From: CAZOZZ01 sp965247425 | GTDB lineage: Bacteria; Acidobacteriota; Terriglobia; 20CM-2-55-15 | NCBI GenBank assembly: GCA_965247425.1 | Contig: OZ252023.1 | Location: 1,364,001-1,428,000 of the forward strand | DNA length: 64,000 bases | Direction: 5' to 3' | Shown here: piece by piece, positions 8,648-17,371 of the stretch | How positions within the stretch are numbered: position 1 is the first letter of the stretch | Layout of the letters: each line of letters begins with the position of its first letter | Translations under genes and position numbers: made by a program | The notes under the pieces: model-generated | The model's database searches: none | What the model saw: the letters and a program-made list of their open reading frames with translations, nothing else | What the model was told of the DNA's origin: nothing

Positions 8648-9767
8648 TACGGCACCGGCACAAGTTCCGCCAACGCTTCAAACCAGTTCTGGATGATATT
8701 GATTCGTGTGACCTGTTCCTGCACTCGAGCAGCAAGAGTTTCTATAACGAACAGGTCACCGTCGGGGGCAACGTCGTAGCCTCTGATTGGAGTCGAATTC
8801 GAATTCAGGTAAGGTCCCTCAAACAGCACCCGTGGGCGGCTACGCGCGGAGATAGATCCTCCAGGAACCTCCACCACCATGACCCCCCGGCCCGCACGGT
8901 AGAACAGTTGATCTCCATTCGGCGACCATACGGGCGCCCTACCCCGGCCAATCAGATATGCGGGCTCTCCAGCGGGAAAAGGACGCACGAGTACTTCGCC
9001 TTGACCGTTTTCGTCGGACGTGTACGCCAGCCAGTTCCCGTTCGGCGAGAATGCGGGGTGCATCTCCTCGAAAGGCGTTTCCCGATGAAAAGGCGTTGGT
9101 TCGCTGTCCCCGTCCATCGGAAGAATCAGGATGTCGCGAGACCCGTCCGTCCGTTCCTCCACAAACGCAAGCACACCGTTCGACGACCAGGACCCCGGTT
9201 GTTGCCTCGTCTCGCTTTCGGTTAGACGCTCCGGTTCACCGCTGCCGTCCGCCGCCGTCACATACAGATTCAGTGGACCGCCCTCAATCCCCGAGGAAAA
9301 CACAATCTCCGTGCCGTCCGGACTCCAGTCGAATGGCCCGTTTTCGTTCTCGGGCAAAGGCTTTGGCAGCCTGGTCGAAATCTCGCGGGCGATGTCGTAA
9401 ACCCATGTCGAATTGTCCTGCCCGGGGTTCCCGTCGTTATAAGCGAGCCTGGTTCCGTCCGGGGAAAAGCGCGGAAGGTGATAGATGCCTGGAGGCAGAG
9501 GAACCGGTTCGGCGTTTCCATCCATATCCACCATATTCAACGCTGTCTGCTGGTCCGGAATAACGCCGCCTCGAACGTACGCCAACCTTCCAGAAGCCGA
9601 AATGCTGTACTGTCCGGGTCGCCGGCGAGATGTTCTGGGAGGACTTTGATGGCGACAGCGCGGTCCAGACGCGTGTCGATGGCGGCGTACACTTCTCCCA
9701 TCCCGCCGGCACCAAGCGGGTCGCCGATTTTGTATGGGCCTAAGCGAGTTCCTTCCGCCAGAGACAC
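8647..9767 (-). pseudogene. Ser/Thr protein kinase with PD40 propeller, internally deleted and frameshifted
   Basis: The 5' part, from a GTG at 9767 with AAGGGG upstream, encodes a kinase N-lobe: LGPYKIGDPLGAGGMGEVY (glycine loop) and AVAIKVLP (the ATP-anchoring Lys). After HLAGDPDSTAF the kinase frame is lost. In another frame the sequence continues QYSISASGRLAYVRGG, the start of a TolB/PD40-type propeller with WD-like strands (PRFSPDGTRLAYN, FDWSPDGTEIVFSS, PAFSPNGNWLAYTS), reaching a stop at 8647. The missing middle should contain the rest of the kinase (HRD, DFG) and a membrane helix, about 400 residues in such proteins. The junction is near 9615-9625. No intact kinase can be made. Confidence 0.8.
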
Positions 9768-9823
9768 ACGACACCCCTTCACTTCCGGCTTCTTTCCGCG
9801 CGCGATCAACCGCGACGATTACT

Positions 9824-12058
9824 TCACGGCAGCAGATCGAACTGCTGGACATACTTGATGATGAACGCGCGGTTGACCGGGCCCATCCCGTCCATGCTTT
9901 CGGTGTCGTTGTAGACGACGAACAGTCCCGTGCCCGCTGTCCACAACCAGTGGAACCGCACGTTCGTAGACAATCGTTGGGTCCGGTCGTTGTACTGAAT
10001 CAAGCTCTGCGCGAAGATCGACGGCGTGAAGTTGTACGTCACCCGCATTCTGCTCAGGTTCGTCTTGAACGAGCCCTGTGGCAGATCGATCGACCGGTAG
10101 GTCCACTGTGCGTCCAGCGCGAACGTGCCACCCTGCCGGACGATCGTCTGGAATGTATGGCTGTTCTGATTACCGTTGAGAAACCGGCCGACATCCCATT
10201 GATGGCTTCCGTACAGCCATTTCCTCTGGTCGCTGCGTGCACGCCACGTGAGCCGGTAGCCCCCGTGATCGCCCTCCGGGACGACGATGTCCGGGAAGAT
10301 TTCAAACGGTTCCCTAAGCCCTTCCCAACTTCCATTGAGTGCGGCGCTCAGGAAAATACCATTCTCCCAGTCCCAGTGATTGTCGACGTGGAGATCGGCG
10401 CTCTGCATGCCCCGGCCGTCCAGGTCGTCGTAGCGGGTGTAGTTGATGTGTGGCAGGAACTCGCGGAACCCCCAACTCTTGATCTTTTCCTGCCGCATCG
10501 TCTCCTGAAAGCGGAAGTACCAGCGCCTGTACCCGAGCGTGTTCTGGAGGAAGCCGACCTCGGGGTTAAAATCTTCGCCGGTGATTCCGTAATCGAAGTT
10601 GATCCGGGTTTTTCCATCGTCATATTGCGAAGCTGTGTTCCACGTATACTCTCGGCCGGTCAGTCCGGGAGTTTCCGTTCTGGCCAGTACGCCACCGATG
10701 GACACCTTTTCGCCAACACCGAGCCTGCCGTCGACGCCCCAGGTACGGTTCCAGTCGTCGGTCCCGGAAAATTGGCCGGTCGCGCTGCGGTTGATGAAAA
10801 TTGCCCCGAGCCCGGAGCGGTTCGGCAGGTCGCGGCTCACGCGCAACGTGGTGAAGTTGTCCCCGGGGTTCTGGCCGACGTCATCGGTCTGAATGTTCAG
10901 CAAGCCAAGGTTATAGCCACCAGCTTTGCCACTGAGCCGGGCCCCGCCCATGATCGGTACGAGATTGCCACTCTCATCGAGCCCGATGCGCCGGCTGAAG
11001 AACAGGTCGACGTCACCGCTGCCGCCGAATCCGCCACCGCTGGCTCCCACCGCAAAGAGTTGCGAGTTTTCGAGGAAAAACGGTCGTCGTTCCGGAAATC
11101 GAAGATTGAAGCGCGTGAGGTTGATCTGCTGTGTGTCGACCTCGACCTGGGCAAAGTCGGTGTTGTAGGTCAAGTCCAGGTTCAGGCCTCCGGTAATGCT
11201 GATCTTGGAATCCATTCCCCATGCACTGTCAAAATCGGTCTCCACATTCGACCCGAAATTGCGGTTGGCCGATGCGACCACGTACGGCAACATCTTGACG
11301 CTCCTCGGCGTCGGTAGTTTCAGGCCGCGCAACTCTCCCGCGGACGACAGGCGTGACAGGCTGTACTGGCGAGGCAGCGGCGCCCAGTAGGTCGTCTCCC
11401 GCCGCCTCTGGATGTTGCGCGTGAAGTTCAAGCCCCAGACTTGAGGAGGTGGCCCGTAGCGAAGAGTGCTCAGCGGGATTCTGAACTCGGCCGTCCACAC
11501 GCCCTCACCAAGCTGGCACATGACCTCCCAGCTTCCGTCCCAGCTCGAGCTCAGGTTCCCTTGATTCCGGACTTGAGCGTCATACTGAATTCCAGAAGCG
11601 TTCGTGCCGAACGCAAATCCGTTCTGTTGGTCGTGAAACGTGTCGAAGATGATCTGGAAGGAATCCTGGCCTCCGAGGCCGGCATCGCGGCTCGTGTCGG
11701 TGATTACGATCTGTGACATGTCGGAGTCATGGAGCCACACTCCGATGTAGATCGCCGCGTCGTCATAGAGAAGACGAACCTCGGTCTCCTCGCTGGCGGG
11801 TGCGCCTTCCTGCGGATCAGCCTGGACAAAACCGGTGAGAAGGGGAGCGAACTGCCACAATTCCTCGTCGAGATACCCATCGATGACCGGCGCTTCAACC
11901 ACCTCGGCCGCGTTGGCGACAGGGCGGGGCCTGGCGACAACACCGTTGTCTGTGGGTGCGGCCGGCTCCTGAGTCAGAGCATTTCCCGGGGATGCGAAGG
12001 CAAGGATTCCGGCCCAGACGAGCGCGGCGGTTCTGACAATTTGTGAGTCCATGGCCAT
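9824..12058 (-). CDS. DUF5916 / CBM9-like outer-membrane protein
   Basis: 744 residues with a signal peptide ending GNALTQE. Residues ~55-230 form a carbohydrate-binding-family-9-like domain (APVIDGYLDEELWQFAPLL, ETEVRLLYDDAAIYIGVWLHDSD, DSFQIIFDTFHDQQNGFAF, WTAEFRIPLSTLRY). The rest is the DUF5916 region (NFTRNIQRRRETTYWAPLPR, LDLTYNTDFAQVEVDTQQINLTRFNLRFPERRPFFLEN), rich in alternating aromatic strands and ending in QQFDLLP, consistent with an outer-membrane beta-barrel. The natural ligand is unknown. The start may be ATG 12058 or the second ATG at 12052; no strong ribosome site separates them. The broken kinase lies just downstream on the same strand. Confidence 0.75.
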   Translation of the reverse strand: MAMDSQIVRTAALVWAGILAFASPGNALTQEPAAPTDNGVVARPRPVANAAEVVEAPVIDGYLDEELWQFAPLLTGFVQADPQEGAPASEETEVRLLYDDAAIYIGVWLHDSDMSQIVITDTSRDAGLGGQDSFQIIFDTFHDQQNGFAFGTNASGIQYDAQVRNQGNLSSSWDGSWEVMCQLGEGVWTAEFRIPLSTLRYGPPPQVWGLNFTRNIQRRRETTYWAPLPRQYSLSRLSSAGELRGLKLPTPRSVKMLPYVVASANRNFGSNVETDFDSAWGMDSKISITGGLNLDLTYNTDFAQVEVDTQQINLTRFNLRFPERRPFFLENSQLFAVGASGGGFGGSGDVDLFFSRRIGLDESGNLVPIMGGARLSGKAGGYNLGLLNIQTDDVGQNPGDNFTTLRVSRDLPNRSGLGAIFINRSATGQFSGTDDWNRTWGVDGRLGVGEKVSIGGVLARTETPGLTGREYTWNTASQYDDGKTRINFDYGITGEDFNPEVGFLQNTLGYRRWYFRFQETMRQEKIKSWGFREFLPHINYTRYDDLDGRGMQSADLHVDNHWDWENGIFLSAALNGSWEGLREPFEIFPDIVVPEGDHGGYRLTWRARSDQRKWLYGSHQWDVGRFLNGNQNSHTFQTIVRQGGTFALDAQWTYRSIDLPQGSFKTNLSRMRVTYNFTPSIFAQSLIQYNDRTQRLSTNVRFHWLWTAGTGLFVVYNDTESMDGMGPVNRAFIIKYVQQFDLLP

Positions 12059-12198
12059 GATCTAACGATGACCCGTTTCCGAGTCCAACTCAAACGTCAC
12101 AGAGTGAGGTGACGACCCCCCTGGGGACTTGATGTTCAGGGCTGAGTCACCGCTTGAACCAAAAGCCCCCCGCGGAGTGACCGTCAGTTCAGAACAGC

Positions 12199-12327
12199 GT
12201 GTCGGGGCGTCCCTCTGTGGGCGCCCGCCTGGTTCGCCGAAATGTCCGGTCAGGCACTTGTTCCGAATGCTTTTCCTGTTGCTCTTTATGCTCGCCCGCG
12301 GGTGGCCAGGGACGGCCACCCCGACAC
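12199..12327. repeat. Palindromic element, GTGTCGGGG family, mixed arms
   Basis: Begins GTGTCGGGGCGTCCCTCTGT and ends GGGACGGCCACCCCGACAC. Each outer end matches an arm of the copies at 41322-41474 and 61873-61985, but the two arms here belong to different sub-types (CGTCCC...GGGCGCCCGC at left, GGCCGTCCCTGGCC-type at right). It fills the gap between the DUF5916 gene start and the cytochrome gene end. Confidence 0.75.
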
Positions 12328-12344
12328 GCTGTCCCGTTACACTT

Positions 12345-12887
12345 CTATTGGGGCACGTCGGGCCGTGGATCGCCGATGAACGCATCTCGATTGGGCATCA
12401 TGATTTTAGGCAAGGTCGTCCGGTCAATGATCGCGTTCTCCGGGATGATGTCGTTCTTCCAGAGGAGCCACGCCGTGACGGCATAGACTTCGTCGTTGGT
12501 CAAGGATCCGGGCTCATCGAATGGCATCGTTCTCCGAACGTAATCGAACACCGTTGTTGCATACGGCCAATAGCTCCCGATGGTCTTTGTCGGTTTTTCC
12601 CCTCCGACCAGCCTGTCGTAAGGGCCTAGAACGCCCTCCACACCGTGACACTCGGCGCACTTTTCGCCGTATACCAGCGCGCCGTCGTCGACGCTGCCTC
12701 CTCCCGACGGAAGACCCTCGCCGTCGGGGGCGACGGCCGTGTCTATCGCTTCAATTTCGTCGTTCGTCGGCCGGTTTCCCAGACCGAGTCGCTGCTGGCC
12801 GGCCGAGGCTCCTGTGGGCCCCAGTGAAACCAGGAGGCCTATACCGACACCAGCTACAGAGAAGAGTCTTGAGGCACGCTTATGCAT
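12345..12887 (-). CDS. Class I cytochrome c, probable partner of sulfite dehydrogenase
   Basis: 180 residues: signal peptide (MHKRASRLFSVAGVGIGLLV, cleavage after ASA), a haem-binding CAECH motif in VYGEKCAECHGVEGVLG, and a distal Met candidate in RRTMPFDEPGSL, the pattern of SoxD/SorB-like monohaem cytochromes. ATG 12887 overlaps the last eight bases of the SoxC-like gene (ATGCATAA), so the two are translationally coupled and the cytochrome is the natural electron acceptor of that enzyme in the periplasm. An upstream in-frame ATG at 12908 is possible but adds seven residues before the signal. Confidence 0.85.
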   Translation of the reverse strand: MHKRASRLFSVAGVGIGLLVSLGPTGASAGQQRLGLGNRPTNDEIEAIDTAVAPDGEGLPSGGGSVDDGALVYGEKCAECHGVEGVLGPYDRLVGGEKPTKTIGSYWPYATTVFDYVRRTMPFDEPGSLTNDEVYAVTAWLLWKNDIIPENAIIDRTTLPKIMMPNRDAFIGDPRPDVPQ

Positions 12888-14187
12888 GAACGTTGTGGAT
12901 ACTCCCATCGGCGGCCACTCTCCAGCTTTGTATGGCGTTGTAGTGATAGAACGAACCGAACGTGCCGTTCAGGCCTCGAACGCCGACCAGAGCGGCCCGT
13001 GTCGGCTGGACGTAGCCTGTTTCGTCGGTCGAACGGCTCTGGAGGATCGTTTCGCGACCATTCCAGGTCCAGGGAAAACGAAACGTCGTCAACGATTTCG
13101 ACATGACAGGTTCCTGTAGTTCCGCCTCTTCCCATCTTTCGCCGCCATCCGTGCTCACCTCAACCCGTGTGATCTTGCCACGGCCACTCCAGGCCAATCC
13201 CCGGATCTCGACGAAACCCGCCCCGTCGATCGGGAACTGTGCGGAAGGGAAGTTGATCACCGACTTGGCCTCCATGACGAACGTGAACTGGCGCGCGACG
13301 CCGTCGGCCATCAGGTCCGTGTACTTGGCGGTCTCCTCCCGCGTGTGGAAGGGGCGGTCGGTGACCTTGAGCACCCGCAACCACTTGACGTTCGAACTGC
13401 CTTCCCAGCCGGGCAGGACCAGTCGCATGGGGTAGCCCTGTGCGGGGCGCAGTGCCTCGCCATTCTGGCTATACGCAATGAACGCGTCATCCTGGGCCTT
13501 TTCCAGGGTAATACTCCGGTTCATCAGGGCGGCATCGGCTCCCTCGGCGATAATCCAAGTGGAGTCCGGGCGGACTCCCGCCTCGCGTAACAAGGTGGAT
13601 AGCAGCACTCCGGTCCACTCGGTACCGCTGATCAGACCATGAGTCTGCTGGACGTCGGCCAGCGTCGGTTCCACCCACTCGGTCAGGGTATTTCCCGAGC
13701 ATTCCGTGAAGCAGATGCGCGAAACCGACGGAAAGCGCATCAGGTCCCGGAGCGACAGTTTGAGGGGACGGTCCACCATGCCGATCAGGAACAACTCGTG
13801 GTCGGCGGGATCGATGTCGGGTATTCCTGCGTGGTGTCGTTCGAAGTGAACCGCGGATGGAGTGATGATGCCGCGCTGGTCGTGCAGGGGAGACATGGTC
13901 CAAGAGGACTCGTCGGTAGGCGTCGGGTATTGCCAGCGCCCGACTCCGGTTTCATGGTGTGATCGTTCACCATATCCCGAGACGGGCTGACCCAATTGCC
14001 TGCCGGTGCCTCCCCGCTGGGGACGCGGTTCCGCCCCGGCCGGCCGAGAGCCAAGGCCGTTCAGCGCTAGACCACCCACCAGTCCGGCCACTCCTTTAAG
14101 GGCTCCCCGGCGAGTCATTCCCAAGTTTCGGGGCCGTTTGAGGGAGTCGCCTCCCTCCGTTCGGATCTCTCTATTCGTCTTTTTCAC
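12880..14187 (-). CDS. soxC: SoxC-like molybdenum sulfite/sulfane dehydrogenase
   Basis: Periplasmic molybdopterin oxidoreductase of the sulfite-oxidase family. A Tat motif (MTRRGALKGVAGLVGG) precedes the mature protein. RICFTECSGN contains the Cys that coordinates molybdenum. SGTEWTGVLLSTLL and QGYPMRLVLPGWEGSSNVKWL are standard SoxC/SorA blocks, and the C-terminal dimerisation domain (ITRVEVSTDGGERWEEAEL, WTWNGRETILQSRSTDETG) is complete. It should oxidise sulfite or sulfur intermediates and pass electrons to the coupled cytochrome. The start is ambiguous: GTG 14187 gives 435 residues; the frame is open to 14289, and ATG further in could also start at MTRRG. Confidence 0.85.
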   Translation of the reverse strand: MKKTNREIRTEGGDSLKRPRNLGMTRRGALKGVAGLVGGLALNGLGSRPAGAEPRPQRGGTGRQLGQPVSGYGERSHHETGVGRWQYPTPTDESSWTMSPLHDQRGIITPSAVHFERHHAGIPDIDPADHELFLIGMVDRPLKLSLRDLMRFPSVSRICFTECSGNTLTEWVEPTLADVQQTHGLISGTEWTGVLLSTLLREAGVRPDSTWIIAEGADAALMNRSITLEKAQDDAFIAYSQNGEALRPAQGYPMRLVLPGWEGSSNVKWLRVLKVTDRPFHTREETAKYTDLMADGVARQFTFVMEAKSVINFPSAQFPIDGAGFVEIRGLAWSGRGKITRVEVSTDGGERWEEAELQEPVMSKSLTTFRFPWTWNGRETILQSRSTDETGYVQPTRAALVGVRGLNGTFGSFYHYNAIQSWRVAADGSIHNVHA

Positions 14188-14378
14188 ATTTGCATCCAAT
14201 TTTGCTTGGCAGGGGCAACCATCGGGCGTTGGTCCCAGCGCCCGCGCAGTGTCAGCCGGCGTGTTCGTGGTCGGTATGTTAAGTGGCAAAGCAACCTAAG
14301 TCAATGATCGTGAAGAGACTCCCAAGTGTGTTTGCCACCCACGTCGCCCGCCCACGGACTCGGCGATATGAAAGAAGA

Positions 14379-14407
14379 TTGAACCTCCGGCGCTGTACCG
14401 TTAGAAT
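14379..14407 (+). promoter_or_regulatory. Sigma70-type promoter for pnt operon
   Basis: TTGAAC at 14379-14384, a 17-base spacer and TAGAAT at 14402-14407 (5 of 6 consensus positions at -10). Transcription would start near 14414, about 65 bases before the pntA ATG. The remaining gap 14188-14378 shows nothing else recognisable. Confidence 0.6.
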
Positions 14408-14478
14408 CGTATGTTTTGCCACGCTACGGCTCCCCGACCGATGGTTCCGGTCATTCCCGAAGGCGACGAGGAGATTCG

Positions 14479-15585
14479 ATGAAAATAGGCGTCCCGAAAG
14501 AGACTATCGATTACGAGTGCCGGGTGGCCCTCGTGCCCGACATGGTGAAGAAGGTGCTGGATGCCGGCTTTGAGGTTCAGGTGGAATCGGGCGCCGGTGA
14601 ACGGGCGTCCTTCACCGACGATGCTTTCCGCTCAGCCGGCGCCGGTATTCTGGACAGCGCGTCCGCTCTATTCGGGCAGTCGGATGTTGTCTTGAAGGTT
14701 CAGCCGCCCTCCATCGAAGAAGTGTCCATGTTCAGGGAAGGGTCGCTCCTGATCAGCTTTCTGCAGCCGGTTCGTGATCGAGTCATCGTCGAAGCGCTGA
14801 ATGCCCGCAAGATCACGGCCGTCAGCATGCACCGAATTCCGAGGATCACCCGGGCACAGACGATGGACGCGTTGTCGTCCCAGTCGAACATTGCCGGATA
14901 CAAAGCGGTTCTGGTGGGGGCCGGGGAATTGGGAAAGTTGCTTCCGATGATGGTGACCGCGGCCGGGACGATCCGACCTTCGACGGTCTTTGTGCTGGGA
15001 GCGGGTGTTGCCGGGCTCCAGGCGATCGCGACAGCCAGACGACTGGGTGCCGTGGTTCTTGCCTTTGACGTCCGCCCGATCGTCAAGGAGCAGGTCGAAA
15101 GTCTCGGTGCGAAGTTCCTGGAGATTGAACTCGTCGAAGAGGACACCGAGACGGCTGGCGGATACGCCAAGGAACTCTCCGAGGAGTCCCATCGCAGAGA
15201 GCAGGAACTTCTGAAAGAAACCCTTAAGAAGACCGACATTGTCATCACGACTGCTCTGATACCGGACAGGCCCGCTCCGAAGCTGATTTCCGAGGAAATG
15301 GTCCAGGCCATGAGGTCCGGTTCGGTCATTGTGGATCTCGCCGCCGAAACCGGGGGCAACTGCGATCTGACAGAACCCGGCCAGGACGTCGTCAAGCACG
15401 GTGTCACCATCATCGGACACTTGAGCCTGCCTTCGACCGTGGCGGTCCATTCCAGCCAGATGTATGCGCGAAACGTCAATACCCTGTTGGCGGAGATGCT
15501 CGATGACGGGCAACTGAAGATTGACCTCGACAACGATGTGGTGGGGCCGAGTACCGTCACTCATGCCGGGGAGATCCGGGTTTAA
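14479..15585 (+). CDS. pntA: NAD(P) transhydrogenase alpha subunit part 1 (NAD-binding)
   Basis: 368 residues. MKIGVPKETIDYECRVALVP and the RVALVPDMV region are the alanine dehydrogenase/PntA N-terminal domain; VLGAGVAGLQAIATARRLGAVV is the NAD-binding Rossmann loop (GAGVAGLQA), and RSGSVIVDLAAETGGNCDLTEPG is the conserved PNT block near the C-terminus. It is the soluble domain I of the proton-translocating transhydrogenase, split from the membrane part as in many bacteria. GAGGAG lies just upstream. First gene of a three-gene operon. Confidence 0.93.
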   Translation: MKIGVPKETIDYECRVALVPDMVKKVLDAGFEVQVESGAGERASFTDDAFRSAGAGILDSASALFGQSDVVLKVQPPSIEEVSMFREGSLLISFLQPVRDRVIVEALNARKITAVSMHRIPRITRAQTMDALSSQSNIAGYKAVLVGAGELGKLLPMMVTAAGTIRPSTVFVLGAGVAGLQAIATARRLGAVVLAFDVRPIVKEQVESLGAKFLEIELVEEDTETAGGYAKELSEESHRREQELLKETLKKTDIVITTALIPDRPAPKLISEEMVQAMRSGSVIVDLAAETGGNCDLTEPGQDVVKHGVTIIGHLSLPSTVAVHSSQMYARNVNTLLAEMLDDGQLKIDLDNDVVGPSTVTHAGEIRV

Positions 15586-15606
15586 CCCAGGAGATAAAAG
15601 TCCATT

Positions 15607-15903
15607 ATGGAAGCTTTGATCGGATCGATAGTGGTGTTCGTTCTGGCCATGTTCGTTGGTTTCGAGGTCATCACGAAAGTGCCGCCGACGCTCCACACGC
15701 CGCTCATGTCCGGGTCCAACGCCATTTCCGGTATCACCGTCATCGGGGCGATGATCGTTGCCGGTGAGGGATACAGCCAGGTTGGAACAATCCTCGGCAT
15801 CCTCGCCGTCGCCTTCGCGGTGACGAATATCGTCGGCGGTTTCATGGTGACCGACCGCATGTTGCAGATGTTCAAGAAGGACAAAGGCGGGAACCGAAAA
15901 TGA
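15607..15903 (+). CDS. pntA2: NAD(P) transhydrogenase alpha subunit part 2 (membrane)
   Basis: 98 residues with three hydrophobic helices: GSIVVFVLAMFVGFEVI, ITVIGAMIVAGEG and ILGILAVAFAVTNIVGGFMV. VPPTLHTPLMSGSNAISGI is the conserved PntA membrane signature. It lies 21 bases after part 1 and overlaps pntB by four bases (ATGA). It forms part of the proton channel (domain II) with PntB. Confidence 0.93.
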   Translation: MEALIGSIVVFVLAMFVGFEVITKVPPTLHTPLMSGSNAISGITVIGAMIVAGEGYSQVGTILGILAVAFAVTNIVGGFMVTDRMLQMFKKDKGGNRK

Positions 15904-17339
15904 GTGCATTAATGGAACTCGCCTACTTACTGGCGGCCGTGTTCTTCATCGTCGGACTGAAGTGGCTTTCATCTCCCGCAACCGCCCGCAACGGCAATGC
16001 GCTCGCCTCGCTTGGCATGCTCATCGCCATCGTCGTGACCCTGTTCGAGCAGCGGATCGTAAGTTTCTCCGGAATATTGATCGGCATCATTATTGGTGCC
16101 TCGGTGGGCGCGATTTTGGCGCGCACGATCAAGATGACGGCGATGCCGCAGATGGTCGCGGTCCTAAACGGTTTCGGTGGCGGGGCGTCGGTTCTGGTCG
16201 CCAGCGCCGAATTTCTGCGCCTGAGCGGCCAGGGTGGAGCTCCCGTCGATGTGTCCTTCAGCGTTCAGTTCAGCGTCCTGGTCGGTGCCGTCACGTTTTC
16301 AGGGAGCCTGGTCGCCTTCGGGAAACTCCAGGAGTTGGTCACCGGTCAGGCCGTGACCTATCCGCTGCAGAAGCCGCTGAATGCACTCCTGCTGCTGGCC
16401 ATCCTGTTGACGGCGGCATACCTGGTTGTCGGAGGTCCGGAGGGGGCTTTGTCCGGAGTGTTTGCGGGGTTGTTTGGGAACTCGATCGTCTTGCCCCTGA
16501 TCACGCTCGTTGTTCTGTCTCTGATTCTGGGCGTGCTCACGGTTCTCCCGATCGGCGGGGCAGACATGCCGGTCGTGATTTCACTTCTCAATTCGTATTC
16601 CGGAATCGCGGCGGCATCGACCGGCTTTGTCATCTCCAACAATGGTCTGATCATCAGCGGCGCCCTTGTCGGGGCGTCGGGGATCATCCTGACGATGATC
16701 ATGTGCAAGGCGATGAACCGGTCGCTCGCCAATGTTCTGTTCGGCGCCTTCGGCGCTGGAGGCGGCGAATCGGCCGCGGCCCAGGGCGGACCCGTCGGAG
16801 CCGGAGGATCCGTCCGGCAGGTGAGCGCCGAGGACGCGGCGATCATGCTGGCGTATGCGAAAACGGCAGTCGTCGTGCCGGGATATGGACTTGCCGTGTC
16901 CCAGGCGCAGCATACGGTTCGGGAGCTGGCGACGCTGCTGGAGGAACGCGGGGTGGATGTCAAGTACGCGATTCACCCGGTTGCGGGCCGAATGCCCGGG
17001 CACATGAACGTCCTGCTCGCCGAAGCCGATGTCCCTTATGAGCAACTCTGGGAAATGGAGCGAATCAACCCGGAACTGGAACGGACCGACGTGGCCCTGG
17101 TGATCGGAGCCAACGATGTCGTCAATCCGGCGGCGCGCCACACCGAATCGAGCCCGATATACGGCATGCCAATTCTGGACGTCGACCTGGCCCAGCAGGT
17201 CATTGTTTTGAAGCGCAGCATGAATCCGGGCTTCGCCGGAATCGACAACGAGTTGTTCTACAATCAAAACACGTCGATGTTGTTTGGAGACGCGAAGGCG
17301 TCGCTCACCAAGCTGATCGCCGAGGTCAAAGAGGCATAA
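15900..17339 (+). CDS. pntB: NAD(P) transhydrogenase beta subunit
   Basis: 479 residues. The N-terminal ~270 residues form about nine membrane helices (domain II), including LLNSYSGIAAASTGFVISNN. The C-terminal ~190 residues are the NADP-binding domain III: VVVPGYGLAVSQAQHTVREL, GRMPGHMNVLLAEADVPY, VIGANDVVNPAARH and NPGFAGIDNELFY, all standard PntB blocks. Together with the two upstream genes it couples hydride transfer between NADH and NADP to proton movement across the inner membrane. Confidence 0.95.
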   Translation: MSALMELAYLLAAVFFIVGLKWLSSPATARNGNALASLGMLIAIVVTLFEQRIVSFSGILIGIIIGASVGAILARTIKMTAMPQMVAVLNGFGGGASVLVASAEFLRLSGQGGAPVDVSFSVQFSVLVGAVTFSGSLVAFGKLQELVTGQAVTYPLQKPLNALLLLAILLTAAYLVVGGPEGALSGVFAGLFGNSIVLPLITLVVLSLILGVLTVLPIGGADMPVVISLLNSYSGIAAASTGFVISNNGLIISGALVGASGIILTMIMCKAMNRSLANVLFGAFGAGGGESAAAQGGPVGAGGSVRQVSAEDAAIMLAYAKTAVVVPGYGLAVSQAQHTVRELATLLEERGVDVKYAIHPVAGRMPGHMNVLLAEADVPYEQLWEMERINPELERTDVALVIGANDVVNPAARHTESSPIYGMPILDVDLAQQVIVLKRSMNPGFAGIDNELFYNQNTSMLFGDAKASLTKLIAEVKEA

Positions 17340-17371
17340 GGAAGTCGCTCCGGCGAGTTGAGGAGGGACCT

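Noticed and set aside
9734..11317. 527-codon open frame on the plus strand
   Set aside because: Antisense to the DUF5916 gene, whose family blocks are clear; no domain or ribosome site on the plus strand. High GC produces long shadow frames.
14668..15909. 413-codon frame antisense to pntA
   Set aside because: Shadow of the transhydrogenase operon, which is certain.
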